This document shows, piece after piece, positions 1 through 9,009 of a DNA stretch of 64,000 nt (position 1 is its first letter; the number at the start of each line of letters is the position of its first letter). Source of the stretch: Schaalia radingae (GTDB taxonomy: Bacteria; Actinomycetota; Actinomycetes; Actinomycetales; Actinomycetaceae); assembly GCF_900106055.1 (NCBI RefSeq), contig NZ_LT629792.1:1054001-1118000 (forward strand), given 5' to 3'. Under the pieces are notes generated by a model. The model did not search any database and was not told where the DNA came from. It saw only the letters and a list, made by a program, of their open reading frames with translations. Position numbers and translations under genes: made by a program.

Positions 1-298
1 TGGCGACTCAGAATTCGGAGACCTCATTGAAGACTCCGAAGCGGTCGTTCCAGCCGATGCCGTTTCCTTCACGCTGCTGCAGGAACAGCTCCACCGCGTC
101 CTCGATACGTTGTCGGAGCGTGAAGCTGGCGTCGTGTCGATGCGCTTCGGACTGGGTGACGGCCAGCCGAAGACTCTGGACGAAATCGGTAAGGTGTACG
201 GCGTGACGCGTGAACGTATCCGTCAGATCGAATCCAAGACGATGTCCAAGCTGCGTCACCCGTCACGGTCGCAGGTTCTGCGCGATTATTTGGACTGA
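1..298 (+). CDS. rpoD: Principal RNA polymerase sigma factor, C-terminal part (5' truncated)
   Basis: This is the last 98 codons of the housekeeping sigma factor (SigA/HrdB/RpoD), read from base 2; the gene begins before the window. Visible is region 4: the [20 protein letters not shown] helix, then [20 protein letters not shown], the helix-turn-helix that contacts the -35 element, and the usual C-terminus SQVLRDYLD. The protein directs RNA polymerase to vegetative promoters. The stop codon overlaps the convergent downstream gene by 13 bases. In many Actinobacteria this gene stands beside a type II topoisomerase subunit B gene, as here. The family assignment is very secure; only the N-terminal length is unknown. 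Confidence 0.97.
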   Translation, partial: GDSEFGDLIEDSEAVVPADAVSFTLLQEQLHRVLDTLSEREAGVVSMRFGLGDGQPKTLDEIGKVYGVTRERIRQIESKTMSKLRHPSRSQVLRDYLD

Positions 299-504
299 TC
301 CATCAGGTGGCGCTCGTCGTCGATGCGCAGTGCGGAATCCCGCAGGGCGTCCATGTGAAGGCGAGCGTGGTGTGCGCAGAACAGGAGTGGCCCTGAGGCC
401 ATAGTGACGCGCACCCATGCACGGGCGCCGCATGCGTCGCATCGGTCTACTGCGCGCAATGTCGGTTCCGTCGTGTCTGGTCGTGTCAGTGTCGCTGCGT
501 TCAT
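286..504 (-). CDS. Small Cys/His protein of the DUF7455 type
   Basis: A 72-residue protein. The central part reads [13 protein letters not shown], then [15 protein letters not shown], so it has a CxxC pair followed about 20 residues later by CxHH, an arrangement typical of a small zinc-binding fold. This layout matches the short DUF7455 proteins commonly encoded next to the principal sigma factor in Actinobacteria; their function is unknown to me. The ATG at 504 is preferred over a longer reading because the extra residues are not family-like. The gene is convergent with rpoD and overlaps its last 13 bases. Zinc binding is an inference from the Cys/His spacing. Confidence 0.8.
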   Translation of the reverse strand: MNAATLTRPDTTEPTLRAVDRCDACGARAWVRVTMASGPLLFCAHHARLHMDALRDSALRIDDERHLMDQSK

Positions 505-600
505 GGTTCCATCACAGCACACCGGTCGCTCGCCGTGCATCTTCTTTCGCCAGTGGCACAATCTCGGCGGTGCAATCCAGGAGCTTGCGGTGCTGCACCC

Positions 601-606
601 TAAAAT
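601..606 (+). promoter_or_regulatory. Candidate -10 box for leaderless parE
   Basis: TAAAAT lies exactly 6 nt before the GTG at 613, with no Shine-Dalgarno sequence between them. A transcript starting at a normal distance from this box would begin at or next to the start codon. No clear -35 element is visible. The same arrangement recurs at several other genes in this window. Confidence 0.5.
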
Positions 607-612
607 AGGGTG

Positions 613-2730
613 GTGAGTTCAGACGCTTCAACCTATTCCGCACGGCACCTGTCAGTCCTGGAGGGACTGGAAGCTGTGCGCAAACGCCCCGGCATGTATA
701 TCGGATCCACCGATCACAGGGGGTTGATGCACTGTCTGTGGGAAATCATCGATAACGCAGTCGATGAAGCGCTTGAAGGGTACTGTGACCGCATCGAAGT
801 GCGCTTGCACCCGGATCATTCCGCATCCGTCCACGACAATGGTCGAGGCGTCCCTGTCGACACGGTTCCGTCAGTTGGCTTGTCCGGCGTGGAAGTGGTG
901 TACACGAAGCTGCACGCAGGCGGTAAGTTCGGCGGCGGCTCCTACGCCTCGTCCGGCGGTTTGCACGGCGTGGGCGCATCTGTCGTCAACGCCTTATCCG
1001 CACGTATGGATGTGCAGGTCGACCGCTCCTCGAAGACCTATCAGATGTGCTTCAGACGCGGCGAGCCAGGGGAGTTTGATGATTCGCGCCAGCGCACCCC
1101 GAACTCACCGTTCAGCCCCTATACGCAATCCTCGCGCCTGCAAACTGTCGGTAAAGTCAAGCGCGGTGTGACAGGCACGCGCGTGCGTTTCTGGGCAGAT
1201 TTTCAGATCTTTCCTTCCTCTGAAGGCTTTTCGTGGGACAACCTGATTGCCCGCGCACGCCAGACCGCGTTCCTCGTTCCCGGCCTGACGATCGCCTGCT
1301 GGGATGAGCGCACCACTAACGAGGACGGCGAACCGCTGCACGAAGAATTCCGTTTTGACGGCGGCGTCGTTGACTTCGTTGACTGGCTTTCCACCGATGG
1401 GCCTGTCACTGCAACGTGGCATGTCACCGGCGAGGGAACCTATAACGAAACCGTCCAGCAACTCGATCCTGACACCGGACACCTCGCACCTGTCGAAGTG
1501 GAGCGCACCTGCCAGGTGGATTGCGCATTGAGGTGGGGAATTGGCTACGACACTCAGGTGCAGTCTTTCGTCAACATTATTGCCACACCGAAAGGCGGCA
1601 CTCATCTGGCCGGTTTCGACCAGGCACTGTTGAAAGTGATGCGCGCCCACGTTGAGAAGAACGCGCGCCGCCTGAAAGTGACGGCCAAGGACGGTCGCCT
1701 GGAGAAGGACGATGTCATGGCGGGGCTGTCCGCTGTGGTGACTGTGCGATTCCCCGAGCCGCAATTTGAAGGCCAGACCAAGGAAGTTTTGGGTACTCCG
1801 CAGATCCGCACCGTCGTCAACCGCGTGGTGACCGACGCTCTGGAATCCACGTTGAAATCCAGTAAGCGCGACGTGAAGCAACAGGTGCAGGCTCTGGCTG
1901 AGAAAGTCGTGGGTGAGATGAAGGCGCGCGTGTCGGCGCGTGTTCACAAGGAAATTTCGCGGCGCAAGAACGCTCTTGAAACATCGTCCCTGCCTGCCAA
2001 GCTGGCAGACTGCCGCTCCGAAGATGTCGAGCACTGCGAACTGTTCATCGTCGAGGGCGACTCGGCACTGGGCACCGCGAAAGCGGCGCGAGATTCACGC
2101 TTCCAGGCACTGTTCCCCATTCGTGGCAAGATCCTCAACACGCAGAAAGCATCGACTGCTGAGATGCTCTCCAATGCTGAATGCGCGAACATTATCCAGG
2201 TCATCGGTGCTGGCTCCGGCCGCACATTCGACATTGACCAGGCACGGTACGGCAAAGTCATCCTCATGACGGATGCGGACGTCGATGGCGCGCACATCCG
2301 CACGCTGCTCCTGACGCTCTTTTTCCGCTACATGCGTCCGATGGTGGAAAGCGGGCGAGTGTACGCGGCCGTGCCGCCGCTGCATCGCATCGAGCTGCCC
2401 GCACACGGCAAGAAGCCACGAGATTACGTGTACACCTATTCCGAAGAGGAACTGCACAGCACACTGCGTGAGCTCAGGAAAGTACGGCGCACATGGAAGG
2501 AACCTATTCAGCGTTACAAGGGCCTGGGCGAGATGGATGCTGACCAGTTGGCTGAAACCACGATGGATCCGCGTCACCGTTCCCTTCGACGTGTCACGCT
2601 GGCCGACGAAGAGGCATTGCGTGAAGCTGAGGACGTGTTCGAATTGCTCATGGGGTCGGTGGTTGCCCCGCGGCGTGACTTCATCGTCGAGGGTGCACAT
2701 CAGGTTGATCGTGAGCGAATTGACGCGTGA
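613..2730 (+). CDS. parE: Type IIA DNA topoisomerase subunit B (topoisomerase IV ParE)
   Basis: About 705 residues. The N-terminal GHKL ATPase carries EIIDNAVDEA (near residue 45), DNGRGVPVD (near 77) and GGLHGVGASVVNALS (near 117). The Toprim domain has EGDSA with its Glu near 481 and the metal-binding DADVDGAH near 553-559; the C-terminus has KGLGEMDADQL. The enzyme forms an A2B2 complex with ParC (the gene at 4861-7308) and decatenates or relaxes DNA using ATP. Position next to rpoD and pairing with a nearby gyrA-like gene, rather than a dnaA-recF-gyrB context, favours topoisomerase IV over gyrase. Two GTG codons (610 and 613) are possible starts; 613 fits a leaderless transcript. Confidence 0.93.
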   Translation: MSSDASTYSARHLSVLEGLEAVRKRPGMYIGSTDHRGLMHCLWEIIDNAVDEALEGYCDRIEVRLHPDHSASVHDNGRGVPVDTVPSVGLSGVEVVYTKLHAGGKFGGGSYASSGGLHGVGASVVNALSARMDVQVDRSSKTYQMCFRRGEPGEFDDSRQRTPNSPFSPYTQSSRLQTVGKVKRGVTGTRVRFWADFQIFPSSEGFSWDNLIARARQTAFLVPGLTIACWDERTTNEDGEPLHEEFRFDGGVVDFVDWLSTDGPVTATWHVTGEGTYNETVQQLDPDTGHLAPVEVERTCQVDCALRWGIGYDTQVQSFVNIIATPKGGTHLAGFDQALLKVMRAHVEKNARRLKVTAKDGRLEKDDVMAGLSAVVTVRFPEPQFEGQTKEVLGTPQIRTVVNRVVTDALESTLKSSKRDVKQQVQALAEKVVGEMKARVSARVHKEISRRKNALETSSLPAKLADCRSEDVEHCELFIVEGDSALGTAKAARDSRFQALFPIRGKILNTQKASTAEMLSNAECANIIQVIGAGSGRTFDIDQARYGKVILMTDADVDGAHIRTLLLTLFFRYMRPMVESGRVYAAVPPLHRIELPAHGKKPRDYVYTYSEEELHSTLRELRKVRRTWKEPIQRYKGLGEMDADQLAETTMDPRHRSLRRVTLADEEALREAEDVFELLMGSVVAPRRDFIVEGAHQVDRERIDA

Positions 2731-2768
2731 GCCAGCTCATCCGATTCTGAATAGGACTGAAGTCTCGG

Positions 2769-2774
2769 TAAAGT
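2769..2774 (+). promoter_or_regulatory. Candidate -10 box for leaderless GNAT gene
   Basis: TAAAGT is followed by 6 nt (AGAGAT) and then the ATG at 2781. There is no separate ribosome binding site, so a leaderless transcript is likely. The -35 region is not recognisable. Confidence 0.5.
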
Positions 2775-2780
2775 AGAGAT

Positions 2781-3800
2781 ATGACTGGTTTGGCTGATCG
2801 AGTCTGTCCACCTGCACAGGCTTCTTACCCGGGTCCTCACTTGGGACTTCGATGGCGTTCGATTCTTCCTCAGGACGGTCCCGCCGTGTACCGACTGATC
2901 CTCGAAATCGAAGACCATGACCATGCCATCCACCGCACGTCGCTTCGCGACGTTGCGGATATGATCGCCGGCTGCACGGAAACCGACTGGCTGGACGTCA
3001 TCGTCGGATTGGATGCGCAGCGCACGATTGTTGCCATTGCATCTGTTCGCGTCATGGGTAACCTCGACGGCGTGGCCACAGCCATCGTCAACGCGTTCGT
3101 TCATCCGCATTGGCGAGGGCGAGGCATCGGCCGCTCACTGTTGTACTGGCAGGACGCACGTGCCCGCCAGATGCTGGTCGAACACTTCGGGGCCGATTCG
3201 GATGCGCCCGCCTACATCGCCAACGGTGTCGATTCGCATATGACGGATCGCCGTAGGCTCTACATCGCCGCAGGCTATTACGCCTGCCGCACATTCCAGC
3301 TTATGTACCGCGAGCTTGAAGGCTCCGAGCAGCTGCCCAGCCCGCGCGACGGCTACACGATTGTTCCGTGGGGCTCGGTGCCGACCGAACAGGTCAAGGC
3401 GCTCCACATGGATGTCTTTACCGCTCACTTCTGGCCGCATTTTCGCGAGCAGTGGTGGAACGAGGCAATGGATGAACTGGTTCCGTCATGGTCATGCCTG
3501 GCGCTTTCCCCTTCCGGTGAACTTGCAGGCTATCTGACTGTTGGCAGGCCTGATCTGAGATGGGTCCTGGAGGGACGCAAGGAAGCGTATGCGACACTGT
3601 TAGGGGTCAACCCGGACCACCGCGGGCACGGTTTGGCGGGCTTGCTGCTGCGCACCGCGATCGTGGCGGCGTCCCGCGCGGGGATGACGCGTTTCGGTCT
3701 GGATGTGGACACACACAACGCGTCACATGCTCACGAGATCTACGAGCATTACGGGTTCGTGGACGAGCGAGCGGAAGTTGTGTATGCGATTGAGCACTAG
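2781..3800 (+). CDS. Double-GNAT N-acetyltransferase family protein
   Basis: 339 residues with two GNAT folds in tandem. The acetyl-CoA pyrophosphate-binding motif (R/Q-x-x-G-x-G/A) is seen as HWRGRGIGRSLL near residues 110-121 and as NPDHRGHGLAGLLL near 276-289; the C-terminal domain ends with the usual YEHYGF element. Double-GNAT proteins in Actinobacteria include mycothiol synthase, but the sequence here does not by itself identify the substrate, so no specific reaction is claimed. A homologous double-GNAT gene follows after 17 nt on the same strand, which suggests a tandem duplication and a shared transcript. The start is supported by the TAAAGT box 6 nt upstream. Confidence 0.85.
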   Translation: MTGLADRVCPPAQASYPGPHLGLRWRSILPQDGPAVYRLILEIEDHDHAIHRTSLRDVADMIAGCTETDWLDVIVGLDAQRTIVAIASVRVMGNLDGVATAIVNAFVHPHWRGRGIGRSLLYWQDARARQMLVEHFGADSDAPAYIANGVDSHMTDRRRLYIAAGYYACRTFQLMYRELEGSEQLPSPRDGYTIVPWGSVPTEQVKALHMDVFTAHFWPHFREQWWNEAMDELVPSWSCLALSPSGELAGYLTVGRPDLRWVLEGRKEAYATLLGVNPDHRGHGLAGLLLRTAIVAASRAGMTRFGLDVDTHNASHAHEIYEHYGFVDERAEVVYAIEH

Positions 3801-3817
3801 ATCAGAAGGAGGCAGCA

Positions 3818-4864
3818 GTGGTTGAGCGCGACTCGGACATCGTGACATGGAGAGCTCTCACGCCTGATCATGCTGTCGCACTGGCCGATCTGATTGCATG
3901 CATTGAGCGTGTGGACGATCCTCCATACCGCACAAGCCTCGACGAAATTGTCGAGTTGCTGTCCAACATGTCCAAGTGGCGTGGCGTCATTGGCGAGCTT
4001 AATGAGACAGGCACGTATGTCGCATTCTCGATTATCACCACGCGTTTCGTGGGTGTGCCTGAGTGCGTGTGCCAGGGCGGCGTTCACCCGGATTTTCGCC
4101 GCCGAGGCATTGGCCGCTCGCTCATCGAATGGCAAACCCGCACCTCGACCGAGATACTCCGTGTCCTCGCGGAGCGCAAGGAATTACCGGACGATGAGCC
4201 CGTGGGAGTTCGTGCTCCGCACATCGAAACCGGCATGGTCACGCCTGACAGTGATGCCATCGGCCGTATCGTGACGCACGTGGATATGGGGCACGAGGAA
4301 CTCGAGGAACACCTGCGTGAACTCGACTACCACTGGTCGAACACGTATTTTGAACTGCGCGCAGATTTGGAATCAGTGCCGCAGATGCCGGAGTTGAACG
4401 CCTACCTGCAGGTCGCCCCGTGGGATGACATGTGGGAGGACCCGGTTCGCCGTGCCGCTAACCGTCTGGCTGACCAGGAATGGGGGAGGCCCCCTCAGTC
4501 AATGGAGCAGTGGCTGATGGGGCGCACCGCGTTCGCGCCGCAGTGGTCGTTTGTTGCCCTTGACCGTTCAGGTGACCGCCCGCAGGTGGCGGGTTTCCTG
4601 TTGGCCTCGCGCTACGAACAGGACTGGGCGGCACTGGGATGGTCAGAAGGGTACATCGACCAGATGGGCGTGCTCGAAAAGTGGCGTAATGCCGGCGTTG
4701 TCGAGGCGTTGATCATTGCCTCCATGCGTGCGCAAAAAGACGACGACATGGATAAGACGGGAGCCGGACTGGGATCGGCTAATCACTCAGGAGCACTGGC
4801 CGTCTACGACGGGCTTGGTTTTCACGTGGTGGGCGAATCTCGGCTGTACGCCCTGGACGTCTAA
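3818..4864 (+). CDS. Second double-GNAT N-acetyltransferase family protein
   Basis: 348 residues, same architecture as the preceding gene. The N-terminal GNAT core is clear ([13 protein letters not shown] near residues 89-101). The C-terminal copy is more divergent: the motif reads [13 protein letters not shown] near 287-299, still with YDGLGF near the end. The GTG start has a strong AGAAGGAGG ribosome binding site. The stop codon overlaps the convergent parC stop by 4 bases. Substrate unknown. Shared order and both start-proximal motifs (PYRTSL here, IHRTSL in the first gene) support common descent of the pair. Confidence 0.83.
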   Translation: MVERDSDIVTWRALTPDHAVALADLIACIERVDDPPYRTSLDEIVELLSNMSKWRGVIGELNETGTYVAFSIITTRFVGVPECVCQGGVHPDFRRRGIGRSLIEWQTRTSTEILRVLAERKELPDDEPVGVRAPHIETGMVTPDSDAIGRIVTHVDMGHEELEEHLRELDYHWSNTYFELRADLESVPQMPELNAYLQVAPWDDMWEDPVRRAANRLADQEWGRPPQSMEQWLMGRTAFAPQWSFVALDRSGDRPQVAGFLLASRYEQDWAALGWSEGYIDQMGVLEKWRNAGVVEALIIASMRAQKDDDMDKTGAGLGSANHSGALAVYDGLGFHVVGESRLYALDV

Positions 4865-7308
4865 CCGATTGTTGCGATCGCGTGCTTGATGGGCTGGCCG
4901 GAGCCGTCGCGACGCTCATCAAGTTCGGGCAGGTCCGTGGGCTGACCGTTCGCTGAAGCTGCCCGAGGTGGGCGAGGCCCGACCCATGCAGTGTCCAGGC
5001 GTGCTTCTCCACGTAGGAAACGGTGCGCGCGAACGCCTTGCGTGCCGCGGCCCTTCATCGGGAAGACCTCAAAGGGGCTGACCTTGACGGTTGTCTGACC
5101 GGTGCCGGGCAGTGCGCCTTCAGCTCCCGCAACCGTGACCACGCACGCTTCGCTCGGATCAGCAACGACCCATAAGCCGATCACCTCGGCATCTGCTGCC
5201 AGCTTGATGCCAGCAACACCACCGCCGGTTCGTCCCTGCGGACGTACCTTCGACGCATCGATGCGCAGCAAGTGAGCATCTGAGGTGACGAATGCGATTT
5301 CGTCTGAGTCGTCGCACATATCGAAGCCCACCAGGTGGTCGCCCTCGTCCAGCGAAATAACCTCCCACGAATCGCGTTGCAGCACGTCAGGGCGCAGACG
5401 CTTGACCACGCCGTGCGCCGTGCCCATCGCCATGATTGTGTCACCGTTAGGATCGATCAACCCAACGGGCGTTTCCTCAGAGTGCACAAGCAGTCCGGCA
5501 GGTGTTGCCGCAGCGAAGGACAAGCCGGTGTCAAAGCGCGGCAGTCCGGGCAAGTCCACGACATCGATGCGGTGCGCAACACCATCGCTCATCACCACGG
5601 CCACCTGTGAGCGGGTGGTCGTCGGGATCTGCATTTTCCAGCCATCGAAACTGGCACGTGCCCCACGTTCGAGCACGTCACCGCCCTCCACGCGGGCCAG
5701 TCCGCCAGTTGCCGTCAGAACCACCACGCACGGCTCGTCCGGTATCTCAAGAGCAGGGGCAGATGATGATCCACTCTGCGGAGCAGATGCGGCCAAAACG
5801 GTGTCGCCCTCGCCGGCCGATGCGAGCAGTAATGTGCGCCGAGGAGTGCTCAGGCGTGCGGATACTTCCTGCAGATCTGATTTGACCATGTCGCGCAGCA
5901 GCTCATCGGAGCCGAGGACTTCTTCGAGTTCAGCGATTTTCGCGCGCAAGTCATCCCGCTCAGCTTCCAGTTCGATGCGCGAGAATTTCGTCAGGCGTCG
6001 CAGGCGCAATTCCAGAATGTAATTGGCCTGCGCTTCACTCAGATCAAAGGCCATCATGAGGCGCTGGCGCGCTGAGTCGACGTCGTCGGATGAACGGATA
6101 ATGGCGATAACGTCATCAATATCGGCGATCGCGATCAGCAGGCCTTCAACTAGGTGCAGGCGCTCTTGCCATTTGCCCACGCGGAAGCGGCTGCGACGCG
6201 TGGTGACCTCGATGCGATGGTCGATAAAGACCTGCAGCATTGCCTTGAGCGACATTGTCTGCGGCTGCCCGTGAACCAGTGCGACGGCGTTGACAGCGAA
6301 CGATTCTTCCAGGGGCGTGCGCTTGTACAGTTGCATGAGGACGGCCTCGGGGTTGAAACCATTTTTGATTTCAACGACCAGACGCAAGCCGTGGTGACGA
6401 TCCGTGAGGTTTTGAACTGCGGAAATTCCCTTGAGTTTGCCAGAGGAAACGCTGTCCTTGATTTTCTCCATGACGCGTTCAGGGCCGACCATGTAGGGCA
6501 GCTCCGTGATCACCAGTCCGCGCTTGCGGGCAGTGACACGTTCAATCGACACTTTCGCGCGGGTCTTAAAAGATCCGCGACCGGTCTCGTAGGCTTCGCG
6601 GATTCCGTCCAACCCTACGATGACGCCGCCTTCAGGCAAGTCCGGTCCGGGCACGTAGCGCATCAGGTCATCGACGGTGGCATCCGGATTGTCGAGCAGG
6701 TAGATGCACGCGGCAATAGCTTCACCCAGATTGTGCGGTGCAATGTTGGTCGCCATGCCGACGGCAATGCCGGATGAGCCGTTGACAAGCAGCTGTGGGA
6801 AACCGGCGGGCAATACGTCCGGCTGCATGAACTGGTTGTCATAGTTGGGAACGAAGTCAACGGTGTCCTCGTCCAGGCCTGCCGTCAGATCCAGCGCGGC
6901 GGGAGCCAGGCGTGCTTCGGTGTATCGAGGGGCTGCCGGCCCGTCATCGAGTGAACCGAAGTTACCGTGACCATCGACGAGGGGAACCCGCAGGTTGAAC
7001 GACTGCGCCAGACGCACCAGCGCGTCGTAGATAGCGGAATCTCCGTGCGGGTGGAGCTTACCCATCACTTCACCCACGACGCGCTGAGACTTGACATGGC
7101 CCTTGTCGGGCCGCAGTCCCATCTGTTCCATCTGGTACAGAATGCGTCGCTGGACGGGCTTGAGTCCGTCACGGGCATCAGGCAGTGCGCGCGCATAGAT
7201 CACCGAGTACGCGTATTCGAGGAACGACCCCCGCATTTCTTCGGAGACATCAATCTCAGAGATGGATTCTTCAAAGTCCTCCAAACGAGGCGTGGTCGTG
7301 CGTCGCAT
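4861..7308 (-). CDS. parC: Type IIA DNA topoisomerase subunit A (topoisomerase IV ParC)
   Basis: About 815 residues from the ATG at 7308. The breakage-reunion domain shows [12 protein letters not shown] (residues 86-97), whose Ser91 and Asp95 occupy the classical quinolone-resistance positions, and the catalytic Tyr129 in [11 protein letters not shown]. The C-terminal beta-pinwheel begins around residue 530 and carries only a degenerate GyrA box ([12 protein letters not shown]), which fits topoisomerase IV better than gyrase. It partners ParE encoded upstream. The start at [12 protein letters not shown] is chosen because the 29 residues of the longer reading are not family-like and because a CACAAT box stands 6 nt before this ATG. 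Confidence 0.92.
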   Translation of the reverse strand: MRRTTTPRLEDFEESISEIDVSEEMRGSFLEYAYSVIYARALPDARDGLKPVQRRILYQMEQMGLRPDKGHVKSQRVVGEVMGKLHPHGDSAIYDALVRLAQSFNLRVPLVDGHGNFGSLDDGPAAPRYTEARLAPAALDLTAGLDEDTVDFVPNYDNQFMQPDVLPAGFPQLLVNGSSGIAVGMATNIAPHNLGEAIAACIYLLDNPDATVDDLMRYVPGPDLPEGGVIVGLDGIREAYETGRGSFKTRAKVSIERVTARKRGLVITELPYMVGPERVMEKIKDSVSSGKLKGISAVQNLTDRHHGLRLVVEIKNGFNPEAVLMQLYKRTPLEESFAVNAVALVHGQPQTMSLKAMLQVFIDHRIEVTTRRSRFRVGKWQERLHLVEGLLIAIADIDDVIAIIRSSDDVDSARQRLMMAFDLSEAQANYILELRLRRLTKFSRIELEAERDDLRAKIAELEEVLGSDELLRDMVKSDLQEVSARLSTPRRTLLLASAGEGDTVLAASAPQSGSSSAPALEIPDEPCVVVLTATGGLARVEGGDVLERGARASFDGWKMQIPTTTRSQVAVVMSDGVAHRIDVVDLPGLPRFDTGLSFAAATPAGLLVHSEETPVGLIDPNGDTIMAMGTAHGVVKRLRPDVLQRDSWEVISLDEGDHLVGFDMCDDSDEIAFVTSDAHLLRIDASKVRPQGRTGGGVAGIKLAADAEVIGLWVVADPSEACVVTVAGAEGALPGTGQTTVKVSPFEVFPMKGRGTQGVRAHRFLRGEARLDTAWVGPRPPRAASANGQPTDLPELDERRDGSGQPIKHAIATIG

Positions 7309-7376
7309 GTTCGCATTGTGCCGCGAACCACCTGTGGAAAGACGCTTCCCACGCCGCAACAAGGCACAATTGGAGA
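7309..7376. promoter_or_regulatory. Divergent promoter region parC / DUF5998
   Basis: The 68 bp between the two divergent start codons contain GGCACAAT on both strands, each exactly 6 nt before an ATG (minus-strand box at 7315-7320, plus-strand box at 7365-7370). CACAAT resembles a -10 element with one mismatch to TANNNT, so both genes may be transcribed without leaders. On the plus side TTGGAGA could also act as a close ribosome binding site. Confidence 0.4.
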
Positions 7377-7922
7377 ATGGACACACACGCTTCAATCCGG
7401 CAGCACGGCTTCTATCCGTCCCTCGTGATACGCGCCTTGGATCGCGTTCTCGGCGACGAAAAACCGCTGGCTATGGTGTCTCAGCTGGAGGCGGCGTTTG
7501 ACCGTTCCAGCATGTTCCGCCACCTCACGGTTGCCGTTCTGACACCGACCACGTTGATCCAGATCCACGTTGACGAACTGGACCGGGGTGGCGCCATGAC
7601 GAACACGATCATCACCCCGACCACTCGCATCCACGGAGCTTCACTCACTGAGGTTGTAACCGACGCGATCCATGATGGCGGCAGTCAGCTGAGCGAGCTG
7701 ACCATGGCGATCAACTGCGGCAGCCAGCGTCGCGGTGAAGTGGAGCTCAACCAGTGCGATGACCCGCAGTGCACCGCTGACCACGGCTTCACCGTCCACA
7801 CCTTCCCGGAGGATTTCTCGATGCGTTTTTCGGCCGCCGCTGATGGCGAGGCCGCCCTCGCCAATGCTGAACGATTCGTCGACGCGACACTCCAGGTCAT
7901 CAAGGGGAATCATGCGCATTAA
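7377..7922 (+). CDS. DUF5998 family protein
   Basis: 181 residues, soluble, without signal peptide or membrane segment. I recognise it as the actinobacterial family DUF5998 from its N-terminal part ([16 protein letters not shown]), the central [17 protein letters not shown] and the Cys-containing stretch [14 protein letters not shown]. The molecular function is unknown. It overlaps the phosphodiesterase gene that follows by 11 bases, so the two are probably translationally coupled; the same pair occurs together in other Actinobacteria. The ATG at 7377 is chosen because it begins the family-like sequence and is preceded by GGAGA and CACAAT. Confidence 0.72.
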   Translation: MDTHASIRQHGFYPSLVIRALDRVLGDEKPLAMVSQLEAAFDRSSMFRHLTVAVLTPTTLIQIHVDELDRGGAMTNTIITPTTRIHGASLTEVVTDAIHDGGSQLSELTMAINCGSQRRGEVELNQCDDPQCTADHGFTVHTFPEDFSMRFSAAADGEAALANAERFVDATLQVIKGNHAH

Positions 7923-9009
7923 CGAGGGCGACCCGCACCTGCCTGGTCCGAGCGATCTGCGCATCACTGACGTCTTGGGCCGGTGGATCGACGGTGTGGG
8001 ACGGTCGTATGAGCAGATGGTGGTGATCCTGGCTGATGGTCTGGGGGCGGTGCCGCTGGCGGATCACTTCGGCCATGCGAGCGTGCTGCGCGGATACCGC
8101 GATGAGATCGAGCAGGCTTTCACCACTGTTCCCTCGACAACAGCCGCAGCGATCACCTCATTCGCGACGGGAGCGCTCCCTGGCGCCACGCGTATGGTGG
8201 GATACTCGGTGGCGTATCGGGGCAGGGCAATGAATCTGCTGGCCTTCGAGAACGGACCGGATCCGACAGTCTGGCAGGAAGTACCCACCCATTTCGAGCG
8301 CCTGGCAGATCGCTCAGTGTCCTCAGCTGTGATTTCACCTCCGAGCTTTGCCGGCTCAGGTTTGACTCTGGCCGCGTTGCGCGGGGCGCGTCATGTGGGC
8401 GCGGTATCGATGCAGGAGCGCATTGACGCTGCAATGTGCGAACTGCAGGCAGGCACCCACATCGTCTATTTCTACTGGTCAGATATCGACCACGAGGGCC
8501 ACAGGCATGGCGTCAATTCCGAGCAGTGGCGCCGCGCGCTTGAAGAGTTCGATGCGGGTATCGGGCATCTGCTGACGCGCATTTCTCATATGCGTTCGGC
8601 CGATCGAATCGCCGTGATGCTCACCGCTGATCACGGAATGGTGGATGTGCACCCCGATGATCTGATCGACGTGGCGCACACGCCTGAATTGCGCGAGGGG
8701 GTCGAGCTGATCGCGGGTGAAACACGCTCGGTTCACCTGCACGCGCAGCCGGGTCGAGCCGCGGAAGTCCTCGCCCGGTGGGAGGAGTATCTGGGTGAGC
8801 GTGCCTGGATCGTGCCGGCGGACGCGTTACCAGGCGTGATAGGTGAGGGGCCAGGCGTGCAGGTTGTCGGTGATGCGATGGTGATGTCGCGCGGCGGGTA
8901 CGGCATCGTGGATTCTCGTGTGCAAAGTGAGGGCGCAATGGCGCTGATCGGGGTGCATGGGTCAATGACCGAGGCTGAAATGATGGTGCCGGTCGTGCGG
9001 CTCGCTTAG
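7912..9009 (+). CDS. Alkaline phosphatase superfamily protein (type I phosphodiesterase / nucleotide pyrophosphatase-like)
   Basis: 365 residues. The metal-binding and catalytic elements of the alkaline phosphatase fold are visible: ILADGLG with its Asp near residue 42, the nucleophile segment PSTTAAAITSFATG near 74, SDIDHEGHRHG near 190 and TADHGMVDVHP near 240. These provide the two-metal site that hydrolyses phosphodiester or pyrophosphate bonds; the natural substrate is not known. No signal peptide is seen, so it is probably cytoplasmic. The ATG at 7912 lies inside the end of the DUF5998 gene and has an AAGGGG ribosome binding site. Its last 4 bases overlap the convergent sepH gene. Confidence 0.85.
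   Translation: MRINEGDPHLPGPSDLRITDVLGRWIDGVGRSYEQMVVILADGLGAVPLADHFGHASVLRGYRDEIEQAFTTVPSTTAAAITSFATGALPGATRMVGYSVAYRGRAMNLLAFENGPDPTVWQEVPTHFERLADRSVSSAVISPPSFAGSGLTLAALRGARHVGAVSMQERIDAAMCELQAGTHIVYFYWSDIDHEGHRHGVNSEQWRRALEEFDAGIGHLLTRISHMRSADRIAVMLTADHGMVDVHPDDLIDVAHTPELREGVELIAGETRSVHLHAQPGRAAEVLARWEEYLGERAWIVPADALPGVIGEGPGVQVVGDAMVMSRGGYGIVDSRVQSEGAMALIGVHGSMTEAEMMVPVVRLA

Noticed and set aside
1105..2034. A 309-codon minus-strand open frame inside parE.
   Set aside because: It has no recognisable domain and lies wholly opposite the highly conserved ATPase and Toprim coding sequence, so it is a GC-rich shadow frame.
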